Shown here one piece after another: positions 43,746 through 52,385 of a DNA stretch of 64,000 bases. The translations under genes were made by a program, and so were the position numbers. The stretch spans positions 124,001 through 188,000 of the forward strand of contig NZ_JARVSF010000002.1 in the NCBI RefSeq assembly GCF_030209355.1, in the 5' to 3' direction. This DNA comes from Pseudarthrobacter sp. fls2-241-R2A-127 (GTDB lineage: Bacteria > Actinomycetota > Actinomycetes > Actinomycetales > Micrococcaceae). A model generated the notes under the pieces. The model saw nothing but the letters and a program-made list of their open reading frames with translations, had not been told where the DNA came from and ran no database searches. Every line of letters begins with the position of its first letter. Within the stretch, counting starts at the first letter, position 1.

Positions 43746-43949
43746 TTAGAGCGGGCGGATGTTCTCTGCCTGCGGACCCTTGGGGCCCTGGGTCACATCG
43801 AATTCGACCTTCTGGTTTTCGTCCAGTGAGCGGTAGCCGCTGCTGGCGATTGCCGAGTAGTGGGCGAATACGTCAGCGGACCCGTCATCGGGGGCAATGA
43901 AGCCAAAACCCTTTTCGGCGTTGAACCATTTAACTGTGCCTGTTGCCAT
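43746..43949 (-). CDS. cold shock protein (CspA family)
   Basis: This 67-aa single cold-shock domain has RNP1 KGFGFIAP and RNP2-like VFAHYSAI, starting [10 protein letters not shown]. It binds single-stranded RNA and DNA as a chaperone. AAGGA lies eight bases before the ATG. The leader is about 100 nt, as is common for csp genes. A consensus TTGACA (44084-44079, minus strand) that overlaps the end of the response-regulator gene may be its -35 box; the matching -10 is weak. Confidence 0.95.
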   Translation of the reverse strand: MATGTVKWFNAEKGFGFIAPDDGSADVFAHYSAIASSGYRSLDENQKVEFDVTQGPKGPQAENIRPL

Positions 43950-44080
43950 GGCTGCATTCCTTCATGTGACTCTGATTCTCTCCCCGGAATCGTCCCGGGG
44001 TGCGCGGGAGTTAGTCCCCCACAGTCCCCAACGTACGGGGCTCAGGCCTCAGGTGCAAGGGTAGAGGCAATAATGTGCTG

Positions 44081-44707
44081 TCAACGCATCCCCTCACGGC
44101 GGATGGCGGTGGCAATTGCGGCCGCTCGGGTGTCTACTCCGAGCTTGGCGTAGATGTGTGCCAGGTGGGTTTTGACCGTGGCCTCGGAGATGAACAGCCG
44201 CTTGCCCAGCTCGCGGTTGCTCAACCCTTCGGTGAGCAGGCTCAGCAGCTCCGCTTCCCGCGGCGTCAGGACCTCATCAGGGTTGCGCAGCTGCTGGAAC
44301 AGCCTGGAGGCCACCGGCGGGCTCATCACGCTCCTGCCCTGCACCGCGCCCCGGATGGCAGCGAAGATCTCCTCCGGTGCAGCATCTTTCAGCAGGTAGC
44401 CCATAGCCCCGGAATCAACAGCGCGGACAATGTCGGCGTCGGAGTCGTACGTGGTGAAAACCAGGACGGCCTGCCCGGTGCCGAGGTCACGGATCTGCCT
44501 GATGGCTTCTATCCCGTCCATGCCCTGGCCCATTGCAAGGTCCATCACCACTACCGCCGGGCCATGCGAACGAACCATCAGCAACGCCTCTTCGCCGGAC
44601 GATGCCTCTGCTAGAACGTCCATATCGGGCTGTGTCGCAAGCAACGCCTGCAAGCCGCTCCTGACCACGAGGTGGTCGTCCACCAGCAGGACAGTAATGC
44701 CGGCCAT
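44081..44707 (-). CDS. NarL/LuxR-family response regulator (SenR-like)
   Basis: This 208-aa regulator has a receiver domain (VLLVDDHLVVRSGL; phosphorylated Asp in VVMDLAMGQGMDG; Lys in YLLKDA) and a C-terminal LuxR helix-turn-helix (LTPREAELLSLLTEGLSNRELGKRLFISEATVKTHLAHIYAKLG). The gene starts on the base after the kinase stop, so the two are cotranscribed. The regulator is intact although the kinase frame contains a stop. Together with the HbpS-like gene it resembles the Streptomyces SenS-SenR system. Confidence 0.93.
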   Translation of the reverse strand: MAGITVLLVDDHLVVRSGLQALLATQPDMDVLAEASSGEEALLMVRSHGPAVVVMDLAMGQGMDGIEAIRQIRDLGTGQAVLVFTTYDSDADIVRAVDSGAMGYLLKDAAPEEIFAAIRGAVQGRSVMSPPVASRLFQQLRNPDEVLTPREAELLSLLTEGLSNRELGKRLFISEATVKTHLAHIYAKLGVDTRAAAIATAIRREGMR

Positions 44708-45934
44708 CTACGCCCCCTCCAACGGCAGTTGTGCTGCCACGATGGTCCCCTCGCCCGGGGTGCTCTGTACCGAGAAGCTCCCGCCCAGTTGCTCCACCCG
44801 TTGCCGCATTGCCCGCAGGCCGTACCCACCGGATGCCGACGGCGGAGCTGTCGCCGCCGGGTCAAAGCCCGCGCCGTCGTCGTAAATGTCCAACGTCACG
44901 GCATCCGGAAGGAAACCCAGCGTTACCGTGGCCGCCGACGCCGCAGCGTGGAGCACGATGTTCGACGCCGCGCTTTGCACTACGCGCAGCAGGGCGTGGC
45001 GAACGTCAGGGGAAACCGGCCGTAGCTCACCAGTAACCAGCAGCGTGGTCCCGGGAACATACTGGCGGGCGGTGGCCAGCAGTGCCTCCTGCAGTGGAAG
45101 CGATTCTCACCCCGGAGAGGCGAGTTCGTGGACCAGGCTCCTGGTTTCTGCCAGGTTCGCGCGGAGCAGGTCGGTGGCCTGGCGAAGACGGTCCCGCGCG
45201 GCCGCAGCGGGCCATCCGCGGCCCGCTGCTTCGAGCAGGAGCAGGCTGCTGGCGAGCCCTTGGGTGACGGTGTCGTGTATTTCCCTGGACACCCGCTCCC
45301 GTTCGGCGATGGTTCCCGCGCGGCGCTCGCTGGCCGCGAGCTGACCTTGGGCCAGCGAAACTTCCGCGTTCAGGCGGCGCTGCTCGCCGGCGTCGGCCTG
45401 TATTCGGTCATAGATAAGCGTCAGCATGGTACCCACGGCCAGCGGACCCAGCAGCATGGCCACGTCCGTGCCGTTGCCGAGCCGGAATAAGCCGGCAGCC
45501 GTTGCCACGGTGATGGCCGCCGCCAGGATGTAGGAGACAGCACCCCGCAAGGCACTCCTGCAGAGGAAGAAGAGGGCAAAGGAACACCACGCGAAGCTTG
45601 GTGCCGCCACCACCAGGACCGCCCACACGCCAACCAACCCCACCACCCAGGTGACGCTGTGCCGGTCCCGCGCCGACAGCAAGGCCACGACGGCGTACAA
45701 CAGGCTGGCGGCCGTGGCGAGTCCCAGCACCAGCACGTTGTCGGCCGGGGAGTGCCGCAGAACGTACCGCACTACGGAAGCCACGAGGAGCACCGCGAAG
45801 CCGAGGTGGACCGCGGACTCGATGCTGCCGAGTCGGTCTTTGGCATAGGGAAGCAGCGGACGGCGGGATCCGGCGTCCTGACCGGTGGCGGCCTGGGCTG
45901 GCCCGGTGTGCTGGGGGGTGGCTCTGGCGGGCAT
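44708..45934 (-). pseudogene. NarL-type sensor histidine kinase interrupted by an in-frame TGA
   Basis: A single frame of 408 sense codons plus one internal stop runs from 45934 to 44708. Residues 1-275 give about six membrane helices (about 40-175) and the HisKA_3 helix ERERVSREIHDTVTQGLASS with His220. Codon 276 is TGA (45107-45109). The frame then continues without shift as ESLPLQEALLATARQYV and a complete HATPase domain (NIVLHA, DDGAGFD, GGYGLRAMRQRVEQLGG). CGA to TGA is one transition. Unless suppressed or a sequencing error, the kinase lacks its ATPase. A GTG at 44980 could restart only the last 90 residues and has no clear ribosome-binding site. The response regulator follows at once. 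Confidence 0.85.
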
Positions 45935-46001
45935 GCTGGATCCGGATCTGGTGGCGGGAAGTGCTGCCTTCCATGCTAGGGCTCACCGGTTGTCCCGTGC
46001 C

Positions 46002-46017
46002 TCAGCCTTTTGGCTGA
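46002..46017. promoter_or_regulatory. short inverted repeat between kinase and HbpS-like gene
   Basis: TCAGCC-tttt-GGCTGA is a perfect 6-bp inverted repeat in the 197-bp divergent gap between the kinase and the HbpS-like gene. It could be a response-regulator site or a small hairpin. Confidence 0.3.
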
Positions 46018-46131
46018 TATGGCCGGCCTTTCGTCGGAGCCGGGACCAGGCGAAGGCCCGATGGAAGGGCCGGTTCTTCCCGGAAATATGGAAACCGGCA
46101 ACATGATCCCTCCCTGACCGAAGGAAATACC

Positions 46132-46710
46132 TTGAAGAAGTCCACCAAAGTCCTCGCCGCCGCAGCAGCCGCAGCCATCCTGGCCACGGCCGGAGCAACC
46201 GTAGCCGCCAATGCCGGTACCGGGCCGCTAAACGGTGCGGAAGCACCCGCCGTCGTACCGGCCGTTGATGTCCAGCCGGTTCCCGAAACGGTGGTCCAGC
46301 AAAACCGCATCACAGCCGGAGCGTCGGCCCAGGCCGTCACGGCCGCGCTCGCGAAGTGCCAGGCGGACAAGCTGCCCTTCGTCACTGTGGCAGTCGTTGA
46401 CCGCTTCGGCACGGTACAAGCCGTTCTCCGGGGGGACAACGCCGCGGCCCACACCATTGAGGCTGCCAAGGAAAAGGCCTATACGGCGGCAGCCTTCGGC
46501 GCACCCACCAGCGACCTCGCCAAACGCGTCAATGGCAACGGGCCGTCCATCGCCGACCTGCCGGGCACCCTGTTCCTCGCGGGCGGGGTCCCGCTGAAGG
46601 TCAATGGTGTGTCCGTGGCCGGCATCGGCGTGGGCGGGGCCCCTGACGGCGCCTTGGACGAAGCCTGCGCGGCGGCCGGCGCGGAGGCCATCGCCGGTGC
46701 CGCGAAATAG
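46132..46710 (+). CDS. secreted HbpS/GlcG-like haem-binding family protein
   Basis: This 192-aa protein has a signal peptide (about 1-28) and one GlcG/HbpS domain (Haem_degrading family). Recognisable parts are FVTVAVVDRFGTVQAVLRGDNAAAHTIEAAKEKAYTAAAF and LFLAGGVPLKVNGVSVAGIGVGGAPDG. In Streptomyces reticuli HbpS is extracellular, binds haem and iron, and controls the kinase SenS. Here the gene is divergent from a kinase/regulator pair of the same type. The start is a TTG at 46132 with AAGGAA at 46121-46126. Haem binding itself is not proven by sequence. Confidence 0.85.
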   Translation: MKKSTKVLAAAAAAAILATAGATVAANAGTGPLNGAEAPAVVPAVDVQPVPETVVQQNRITAGASAQAVTAALAKCQADKLPFVTVAVVDRFGTVQAVLRGDNAAAHTIEAAKEKAYTAAAFGAPTSDLAKRVNGNGPSIADLPGTLFLAGGVPLKVNGVSVAGIGVGGAPDGALDEACAAAGAEAIAGAAK

Positions 46711-46721
46711 GCTGGACGCAT

Positions 46722-47114
46722 GAGGCCTGGAAGCACCAGGACCTTATCGCCGGCGCTGAGGGACTCAACGACGTCCTGCAGCTGACGCTGGCCGCCGGCG
46801 CAGACGGCACCAGCATCAACCGCTACGGCGGGACGGCGTTGATCCCCGCCAGCGAACACGGCCATGTGGACACGGTGAGGATCCTCATCGCGGCGGGTGT
46901 GCCCGTCAACCATGTGAACAATCTGGGCTGGACGGCCATGCAGGAAGCCATCCTGCTCAACGACGGCGGCCCCCGCCAGCAGGAGGTGGTGCGGTTGCTT
47001 CTCGATGCGGGCGCAGACCCCGGAATCCGCGACCCGGAAGGCCGGACGGCGCTGCAGAACGCCGAGCGGCTCGGTTATCCAGAGATAGCCGCCGTGATCC
47101 GCGGCCAGGGTTAG
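46722..47114 (+). pseudogene. ankyrin-repeat protein remnant without a start codon
   Basis: Ankyrin-repeat coding sequence is continuous from about 46722 (EAWKHQDLIAGAEGLNDVLQ) through LTLAAGADGTSINRYGGTALIPASEHGH and two further repeats to the stop at 47114. No ATG, GTG or TTG occurs in this frame between the upstream stop at 46644 and a TTG at 46839, which lies in the middle of a repeat. The N-terminal repeats expected for the family are absent, and the frame runs into the end of the HbpS-like gene. This is best read as a 5'-truncated copy. A short 91-aa product from the TTG is possible but would begin inside a repeat. Confidence 0.65.
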
Positions 47115-47161
47115 CCCGTCGGCGTGCCGGATCGCCGGGTTTCCCCACCTTTGCCGGATAA

Positions 47162-47204
47162 CGACGGCGGCGCGCCGCACTTTTGGTGCGACGCGCCGCC
47201 GTCG
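47162..47204. terminator. long intergenic hairpin (CGACGGCGG type)
   Basis: CGACGGCGGCGCG (47162-47174) pairs perfectly with CGCGCCGCCGTCG (47192-47204). Inside, CGCAC pairs with GTGCG around a short loop. It lies between the converging ankyrin remnant and thiolase gene and probably stops transcription in both directions, although no long T tract follows. Confidence 0.75.
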
Positions 47205-47240
47205 AGCATGGAAGCCGCGGAGGTTCAGCGGCCCCTCAGC

Positions 47241-48434
47241 TCAGACGGCTTCCAGCACGCTGACGTAGTTGGCGATGCCTACGCCGCCCATGTTCTGGAC
47301 GGCTGCGCGGCGGGGGTTGTTGAGTTGCATGGCGCCCGCGGTGCCGGTGAGTTGCATGGCGGCGATGACGTGCTGGGAGACGCCGGTGGCGCCGACGGGG
47401 TGGCCTTTGGCTTTGAGGCCGCCGGAAACGTTGACCGGGAGTTTGCCGTCCTTGTACACCCAGCCTTCCTGGAGGGCCCTGGCGCCTTGGCCGGGTTCGG
47501 TGAGTCCCATGGCCTCGTACATGAGCAGTTCGGCGATGGTGAAGCAGTCGTGGACTTCGGCGAGGTCCAGGTCGTCGAGTCCGACGCCGGCCATCGCCAG
47601 GGCGCGCTGCCACGAGACGCGGGTGGCCTCGAACGCGGTGGGGTCCCGGCGTGCTGCGGGGAAGAAGTCGTTGGCGTGTCCGAAGCCGGCCAGCCGGACC
47701 GGGGCGGTGGCACCGCCGGTGGGGGAGGTGGACAGCACGACGGCGGCGGCACCGTCCGAGACGGGGGAACAGTCGGTGCGGCGCAGCGGGTCGGCCACCA
47801 TGGGGTTCTTGTCCGAAACGGTCCGGCAGAACTCCTCGCCGAGGTCCTTGCGGAGCTGGGCGTACGGGTTGTCCACGCCGTTGCGGTGGTTCTTGGCGGC
47901 GATGGTGCCCAGCACGTCACCGAGGTTCCCGTCGGTGTCGTAGCGCTTGGCGTAGTGCCTGGCGACTTCGGCGAAGAGCCCGGTGAAGCCGGTGGTGGAG
48001 GGCTTGCCGGCCATGTCGTAGTCGGCTCCGAGCAGGCCGGCGCCCACCACGTCCGCCCCGGCGTGGGTCATCTTCTCTGCGCCGATCACCAGGACGGTCT
48101 TCGCGGTGCCGGCGAGCAGCGACTTGGTGCCCTGCTGGAACGCGGCCGAACCCGAGGCGCAGGCGTTCTCCACGCGGGTGGCCGGGACGTTGGCCAGGTC
48201 CGGTGAGACCTGCAGGGCCAGCGAGGACGGGAAGGCCAGCGGCATCATGCCGGAGTTGAACTGGCCCACGTAAACCTCGTCGATCTGGCCCGGCTCAATG
48301 CCGGCGGTGCTGATGGCGTCCGTGGCCACCTGGACGATCAGGGATTCGAGGGTGTCGTCGGCGAGCTTGCCGAACCTGCTGTGTCCCCAGCCGGTGATCA
48401 GGACATCCTTGCCGAACTGTTCCTTCAGGCTCAT
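47241..48434 (-). CDS. thiolase family protein (acetyl-CoA acetyltransferase)
   Basis: This 397-aa thiolase has nucleophile Cys92 in [12 protein letters not shown]. It also has the AEVHDCFT motif with His295, and His345 in [14 protein letters not shown]. The HDCF pattern and overall length fit the SCP2-type thiolase group. In this operon it would split acetoacetyl-CoA, made by ScoAB, into two acetyl-CoA. Its start overlaps the scoB stop by four bases. Lipid-transfer-type thiolases with other substrates are an alternative. Confidence 0.9.
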   Translation of the reverse strand: MSLKEQFGKDVLITGWGHSRFGKLADDTLESLIVQVATDAISTAGIEPGQIDEVYVGQFNSGMMPLAFPSSLALQVSPDLANVPATRVENACASGSAAFQQGTKSLLAGTAKTVLVIGAEKMTHAGADVVGAGLLGADYDMAGKPSTTGFTGLFAEVARHYAKRYDTDGNLGDVLGTIAAKNHRNGVDNPYAQLRKDLGEEFCRTVSDKNPMVADPLRRTDCSPVSDGAAAVVLSTSPTGGATAPVRLAGFGHANDFFPAARRDPTAFEATRVSWQRALAMAGVGLDDLDLAEVHDCFTIAELLMYEAMGLTEPGQGARALQEGWVYKDGKLPVNVSGGLKAKGHPVGATGVSQHVIAAMQLTGTAGAMQLNNPRRAAVQNMGGVGIANYVSVLEAV

Positions 48435-49102
48435 GCTGCCACTTCCTCATTCTCGAGCCGGACCTCGAAGCCGGCGTCGGTTTTTTCGCGGATTTCCTCT
48501 TCGGTGACCCCCGGGGCCAGGCGGGTCAGCGTGAGCTGCCGGCCGCCGTCGTCGTCTTTCACCAGGTCAAAGACGGCGAGGTCGCTGATGATCCGGTCCA
48601 CGCAGCAGAGCCCGGTCAACGGGAGGGTGCATTCGCGCACGATCTTGGCCGTGCCGTCCTTGGCGTTGTGCTCGGTCAGGACCACAACCCGGGGTGTGCC
48701 GGCCACCAGGTCCATGGCCCCGCCCATGCCCTTGACCATCTTGCCCGGGATGGTCCAGTTGGCAAGGTCGCCGTTGCCGGAGACCTGCATGGCGCCCAGG
48801 ATGGCCACCTTGACGTGCCCGCCACGGATCATCCCGAACGACGTGGCCGAATCGAAGATGCTGCCGCCGGGCAGGACCGTGACGGTCTGCTTGCCGGCGT
48901 TGATGAGGTCCGCGTCCTCGTCGCCCTCGTACGGGAACGGCCCCATGCCCAGCAGCCCGTTCTCGCTCTGCAGGATCACCCGCACGCCCTCGGGCAGGTT
49001 GTTGGCCACGAGCGTGGGGATGCCGATCCCCAGGTTCACGTAGTCGCCGTCATTCAGTTCCTCGGCCGCGATCGCGGCCATCTCATCCCTGGACCATGCC
49101 AT
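48431..49102 (-). CDS. scoB: 3-oxoacid CoA-transferase subunit B
   Basis: This 223-aa beta subunit of a family-I CoA-transferase contains [19 protein letters not shown] and the catalytic Glu47 in [11 protein letters not shown], which forms the glutamyl-CoA thioester. AAAGGAG seven bases before the ATG at 49102 fixes the start, although the frame is open to 49420. With subunit A it moves CoA from succinyl-CoA to acetoacetate or a similar 3-oxoacid. A role as 3-oxoadipate CoA-transferase is less likely given the AtoE-type transporter in the operon. Confidence 0.92.
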   Translation of the reverse strand: MAWSRDEMAAIAAEELNDGDYVNLGIGIPTLVANNLPEGVRVILQSENGLLGMGPFPYEGDEDADLINAGKQTVTVLPGGSIFDSATSFGMIRGGHVKVAILGAMQVSGNGDLANWTIPGKMVKGMGGAMDLVAGTPRVVVLTEHNAKDGTAKIVRECTLPLTGLCCVDRIISDLAVFDLVKDDDGGRQLTLTRLAPGVTEEEIREKTDAGFEVRLENEEVAA

Positions 49103-49146
49103 GGCGAAACTCCTTTTTCTTTCTCGCAAAACTCGGGTGTCTGGGG

Positions 49147-50586
49147 TCAGTTGGGTATTACCGGCGGCACGAATCCGAACGTCATTCCCAGCAGCCAGGC
49201 CAACAGCAGCACCACCGGGAGGTGGAACAGGAACTGCTGGAACGTGAAGCCCACCAGGTCCCGGGCGCGCAGGCCCAGGACCGCCAGCAGGGGCAGCATG
49301 AAGAACGGGTTCACGAGGTTGGGCAGTGCCTCGGCCATGTTGTAGATCTGAACGGTCCAGCCCAGGTTCATGTTGACGTCCGTCGCGGACTGCATGACGT
49401 AAGGCGCCTCCACCAGCCACTTGCCGCCGCCGGAGGGCACCAACATGCCCAGGAGGGCGGTGTAGACCGCGATGATGACTGCGAACGCCCCATTGCCGCC
49501 GATGCTGGTGAAGAAGTGTGCCAGGTGCTCGGACACTGAGAGCCCGCCGGCGCCCGTCGCCTTGGTGAGGATGGCTGCCATTGCGGCATAGAGCGGGAAC
49601 TGGACCAGGATTCCGGCTGTTGCAGGCACGGCCTTGGTCACAGACTGCAGGAACTTACGCGGCGTACCGTGCAGCACCAGCCCCAGCATCAGGAAGACCA
49701 GGAGGTATCCGTTCAGCGAACTGACCACGCTCAGGATGGGCAGGGTCAGCAACTGTGACACCAGCCAGCCCAGGGTCAGTACCCCGGCCAGGATGGGCAG
49801 GACCCGGCTGTATTCAAGCCATTCGCCCGGCCGGGACTTTTCGGCAGGCGGTTCAGGCTGGTCGTCGAGGTCGACGCCGAGATCGGCCGCCGTCTTCACC
49901 GCAGCCCCGGTAGGGGCTGAGAAGTGGGCGATGACCGTGGTGAGCAGCATCAGGATGACGAGCGTCAGCAGCGACTGCCAGGTGAAGATGGTGGTGCCGA
50001 AATCCAGGACGCCGGTGATCTTCAGGAGCGCCGGCGGAATGGACGCCTTGGTTGCCTGGAGCTGGGCCGCGGAGGAGGACATGCCCAGCGCCCAGACAGC
50101 GCCCAGACCCATGAACGCCGCCGCGCCGAGCGCCCGGTAATCGACTCGAAGGTCCCCTCGGCGGGCCACCCCACGGGCCAGGAGCCCGCCGAAGATCAGG
50201 CTCAGGCCCCAGTTGACGAAGGACACCGACATGGACATGACGGCGACAAAGCTGACGGCGGACCGCGCGGAGCCGGGAACCTGGGCCAGGCGCTCGATCA
50301 GCCGGGCCACCGGGGGTGAGGTAGCGACGACATAGCCGGTGAGGACAACCATTGACATCTGCAGGGTGAAGGCGGTGAGGTCCCAGAATCCGTTTCCGAA
50401 GGAATCCACCACGGCTTTGGGTGAAGCACCTGCCGCCAAGGCTGCGACGGCCACGAGCAGGACGCCTGCCAGGGCAAAGATGTACGCGTCCGGGAACCAT
50501 TTCTGTGTCCATCCGGCCAGCTTCTCCGCCATCCGGGCAAGGCCCTTCTGGCGGACGTCCAGGGCATCGGGCTGTGTGACAGTCAT
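49147..50586 (-). CDS. atoE: short-chain fatty acid transporter (AtoE family)
   Basis: This 479-aa membrane protein has about 12 helices and belongs to the AtoE family of short-chain fatty acid/acetoacetate permeases. Typical blocks are the cytoplasmic start [41 protein letters not shown], and [19 protein letters not shown] near the C-terminus. It lies between the two CoA-transferase subunit genes (14 bp after scoA, 44 bp before scoB). It would import acetoacetate or butyrate for activation by ScoAB. Confidence 0.92.
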   Translation of the reverse strand: MTVTQPDALDVRQKGLARMAEKLAGWTQKWFPDAYIFALAGVLLVAVAALAAGASPKAVVDSFGNGFWDLTAFTLQMSMVVLTGYVVATSPPVARLIERLAQVPGSARSAVSFVAVMSMSVSFVNWGLSLIFGGLLARGVARRGDLRVDYRALGAAAFMGLGAVWALGMSSSAAQLQATKASIPPALLKITGVLDFGTTIFTWQSLLTLVILMLLTTVIAHFSAPTGAAVKTAADLGVDLDDQPEPPAEKSRPGEWLEYSRVLPILAGVLTLGWLVSQLLTLPILSVVSSLNGYLLVFLMLGLVLHGTPRKFLQSVTKAVPATAGILVQFPLYAAMAAILTKATGAGGLSVSEHLAHFFTSIGGNGAFAVIIAVYTALLGMLVPSGGGKWLVEAPYVMQSATDVNMNLGWTVQIYNMAEALPNLVNPFFMLPLLAVLGLRARDLVGFTFQQFLFHLPVVLLLAWLLGMTFGFVPPVIPN

Positions 50587-50600
50587 GTTTTACGCCCCGC

Positions 50601-51332
50601 TCAAACTGCCAGTGCTTCGGCACCGGCAGCCGCAGTGCGCTGCCGGACGGTCCGCTGCTCGATGTCCTTCACCCGGGCGGTGGCCTGAACCAGCCGCTGG
50701 ACAAAGACACCGGGGGTGACGATGTGGTTCGGGTCCAGTTCGCCAGGTGTGACGATGACCTCGGCCTCGGCGATGGTAAGGACCCCTGCGGTGGCCACTA
50801 CCGGGTTGAAGTTCCGGGCAGTGAAGCGGTAGGTGAGGTTGCCGTCCGTGTCCGCGGTGTGGGCGCGGACCAGGGCGATATCGGCTTTGATGGCGCGCTC
50901 CTGGACGAAAGTTTCGCCGTCGAACTCCTCGTGCGGCTTGCCCTCGGCCACCAAGGTGCCCACGCCCGTCTTGGTGTAGAACGCGGGGATGCCCGCTCCG
51001 GCGGCGCGGAGGCGTTCTGCCAGGGTGCCCTGCGGGGTGAACTCAACCTCGAGTTTCCCTGCGAGGTACTGCTCCGCGAAGAGTTTGTTTTCGCCAACGT
51101 AGGAGGCGATGACCTTGCGGACCTGGCCGGCCTCGATGAGGACGCCCAGGCCCTTGCCGTCCACCCCCATGTTGTTCGAGACGACGGTAAGGTCCTTCAC
51201 GCCGGAGTCGCGCACGGCTTCGATCAGGTCAGCGGGGATGCCGCTCAGGCCAAAGCCGCCGACGGCGAGGGTCATCCCGTCCTGCAGCGCGCCTTCCAGG
51301 GCTGCGGTGGCAGAAGGCTGGAGTTTGTTCAT
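50601..51332 (-). CDS. scoA: 3-oxoacid CoA-transferase subunit A
   Basis: This 243-aa alpha subunit contains DGMTLAVGGFGLSGIPADLIEAV (CoA-binding loop), the FYTKTGVGTLVAEGK segment, and FNPVVATAGVLTIAEAEVIV. It is the first gene of the operon scoA-atoE-scoB-thiolase and is divergent from the IclR regulator. It pairs with ScoB as a heteromer. The C-terminal ~15 residues (RQRTAAAGAEALAV) are a variable tail. Confidence 0.93.
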   Translation of the reverse strand: MNKLQPSATAALEGALQDGMTLAVGGFGLSGIPADLIEAVRDSGVKDLTVVSNNMGVDGKGLGVLIEAGQVRKVIASYVGENKLFAEQYLAGKLEVEFTPQGTLAERLRAAGAGIPAFYTKTGVGTLVAEGKPHEEFDGETFVQERAIKADIALVRAHTADTDGNLTYRFTARNFNPVVATAGVLTIAEAEVIVTPGELDPNHIVTPGVFVQRLVQATARVKDIEQRTVRQRTAAAGAEALAV

Positions 51333-51358
51333 GGCGTCTCCTCGTTGAGCACGAAAGC

Positions 51359-51373
51359 GTCCACTTAGTGGAC
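51359..51373. promoter_or_regulatory. perfect palindrome, candidate IclR operator
   Basis: GTCCACTTAGTGGAC is a perfect inverted repeat (GTCCAC-tta-GTGGAC) located 27 bp upstream of scoA. A degenerate copy, CACTTAGTTGTC, is at 51429-51440, and RTGGACAT repeats lie at 51448-51455 and 51478-51485 just before the IclR gene. Together these are likely sites for the adjacent regulator. Confidence 0.7.
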
Positions 51374-51498
51374 GGCTGGGATCTGAGTTTGGAGACTACG
51401 GGCGGCTGGCCACAGGTGTCAAGAATCACACTTAGTTGTCGTACAGTATGGACATCAGGAAAGAAACTATCCATATTGTGGACATAAGGAGAGCTTTT

Positions 51499-52296
51499 AT
51501 GGCTGCCGCCCCCGTTCAGGGCGCCCAAGTGGTTGCGCGCATTGCAGGGCTGCTGCGGTTGGTGGGACGCAGTGCCGACGGGATGCCCTTGACGGGCCTG
51601 GTCCGGGAGTCGGGACTTACCCGTCCCACGGTCCACCGGCTCCTGACCTCCCTCGCTGCGGAGGGCCTGCTGGACCACGACTCCGTCACGGGCAACTGGG
51701 TCCTTGGCCCCGAGGTGCTGCTGATGGGATCGGTCGCATCGGCTCGCTTTCCGCTGGAGGACATCGCGCGGCCCAGCCTCCGGCGGCTGGCCGAGGCCAC
51801 CGGTGAGAGTGCCTTCTTTTCGATCCGCCGCGGTGCTGAGACGGTCTGCCTGCTGCGCGAGGAGGGAAGCTTCCCTGTGCGTTCCTTCGTCCTGCATGAG
51901 GGCGTGCGGTTCCCACTGGGGGTCGCATCAGCCGGCACTGCCATCCTGGCCTTCCTGCCGGAAAGCGAGCAGGAAGAACTGCTGGGCCGCTGGGCTGGCC
52001 ATGCAGGGGCATTTGCGGCGAACCACACAGCGGCGCTGGTCCGGGAGAACCTTGCCCGCACGCGGCTGGCCGGTTTCTCGGTGAACCCCGGCTTGGTCCT
52101 CGAGGGAAGCTGGGGGATGGGCGCTGCGGTGTTCGACCGTTCCGGGAAGCCGGCCTGGGCCTTGTCATTGACCGGGATCGAACCGCGCTTCAAGCCGGAA
52201 CGGCAGGACGAACTGGGCGGCCTGCTGATGGCAGAGGCGCACAGGATTACGCAACAGCTGGGCGGGGGTGCGGACGGCGGGCGCCGTGCACGCTGA
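51499..52296 (+). CDS. IclR-family regulator of the acetoacetate operon
   Basis: This 265-aa regulator has a winged helix-turn-helix (ARIAGLLRLVGRSADGMPLTGLVRESGLTRPTVHRLLTSL, about residues 12-55). An IclR effector domain follows, with ESAFFSIRRGAETVCLLREEGSFPVRSF and PLGVASAGTAILAF. AAGGAGAG five bases before ATG 51499 fixes the start. It is divergent from scoA. By position it represses or activates the scoA-atoE-scoB-thiolase operon. The palindrome at 51359 is the likely site. Confidence 0.92.
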   Translation: MAAAPVQGAQVVARIAGLLRLVGRSADGMPLTGLVRESGLTRPTVHRLLTSLAAEGLLDHDSVTGNWVLGPEVLLMGSVASARFPLEDIARPSLRRLAEATGESAFFSIRRGAETVCLLREEGSFPVRSFVLHEGVRFPLGVASAGTAILAFLPESEQEELLGRWAGHAGAFAANHTAALVRENLARTRLAGFSVNPGLVLEGSWGMGAAVFDRSGKPAWALSLTGIEPRFKPERQDELGGLLMAEAHRITQQLGGGADGGRRAR

Positions 52297-52313
52297 GCTG
52301 CCACGGCTGCGCC

Positions 52314-52366
52314 GGGGTACGACGACGGCGGGTCCACCTGTTCGGTGACACCCGCCGTCGTACCCC
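52314..52366. terminator. long intergenic hairpin (GACGACGGCGGGT type)
   Basis: GGGGTACGACGACGGCGGGT (52314-52333) pairs with ACCCGCCGTCGTACCCC (52350-52366), leaving a three-base bulge. An inner CACC/GGTG stem closes the loop. It lies between the converging IclR and nadE genes. There is no long T tract. Confidence 0.7.
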
Positions 52367-52385
52367 AAAAGTTGGGAGTTCCTGC

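Noticed and set aside
46720..46722. ATG at 46720 as a start for the ankyrin-repeat gene
   Set aside because: It is in a different frame from the ankyrin repeats and meets a stop after about 20 codons.
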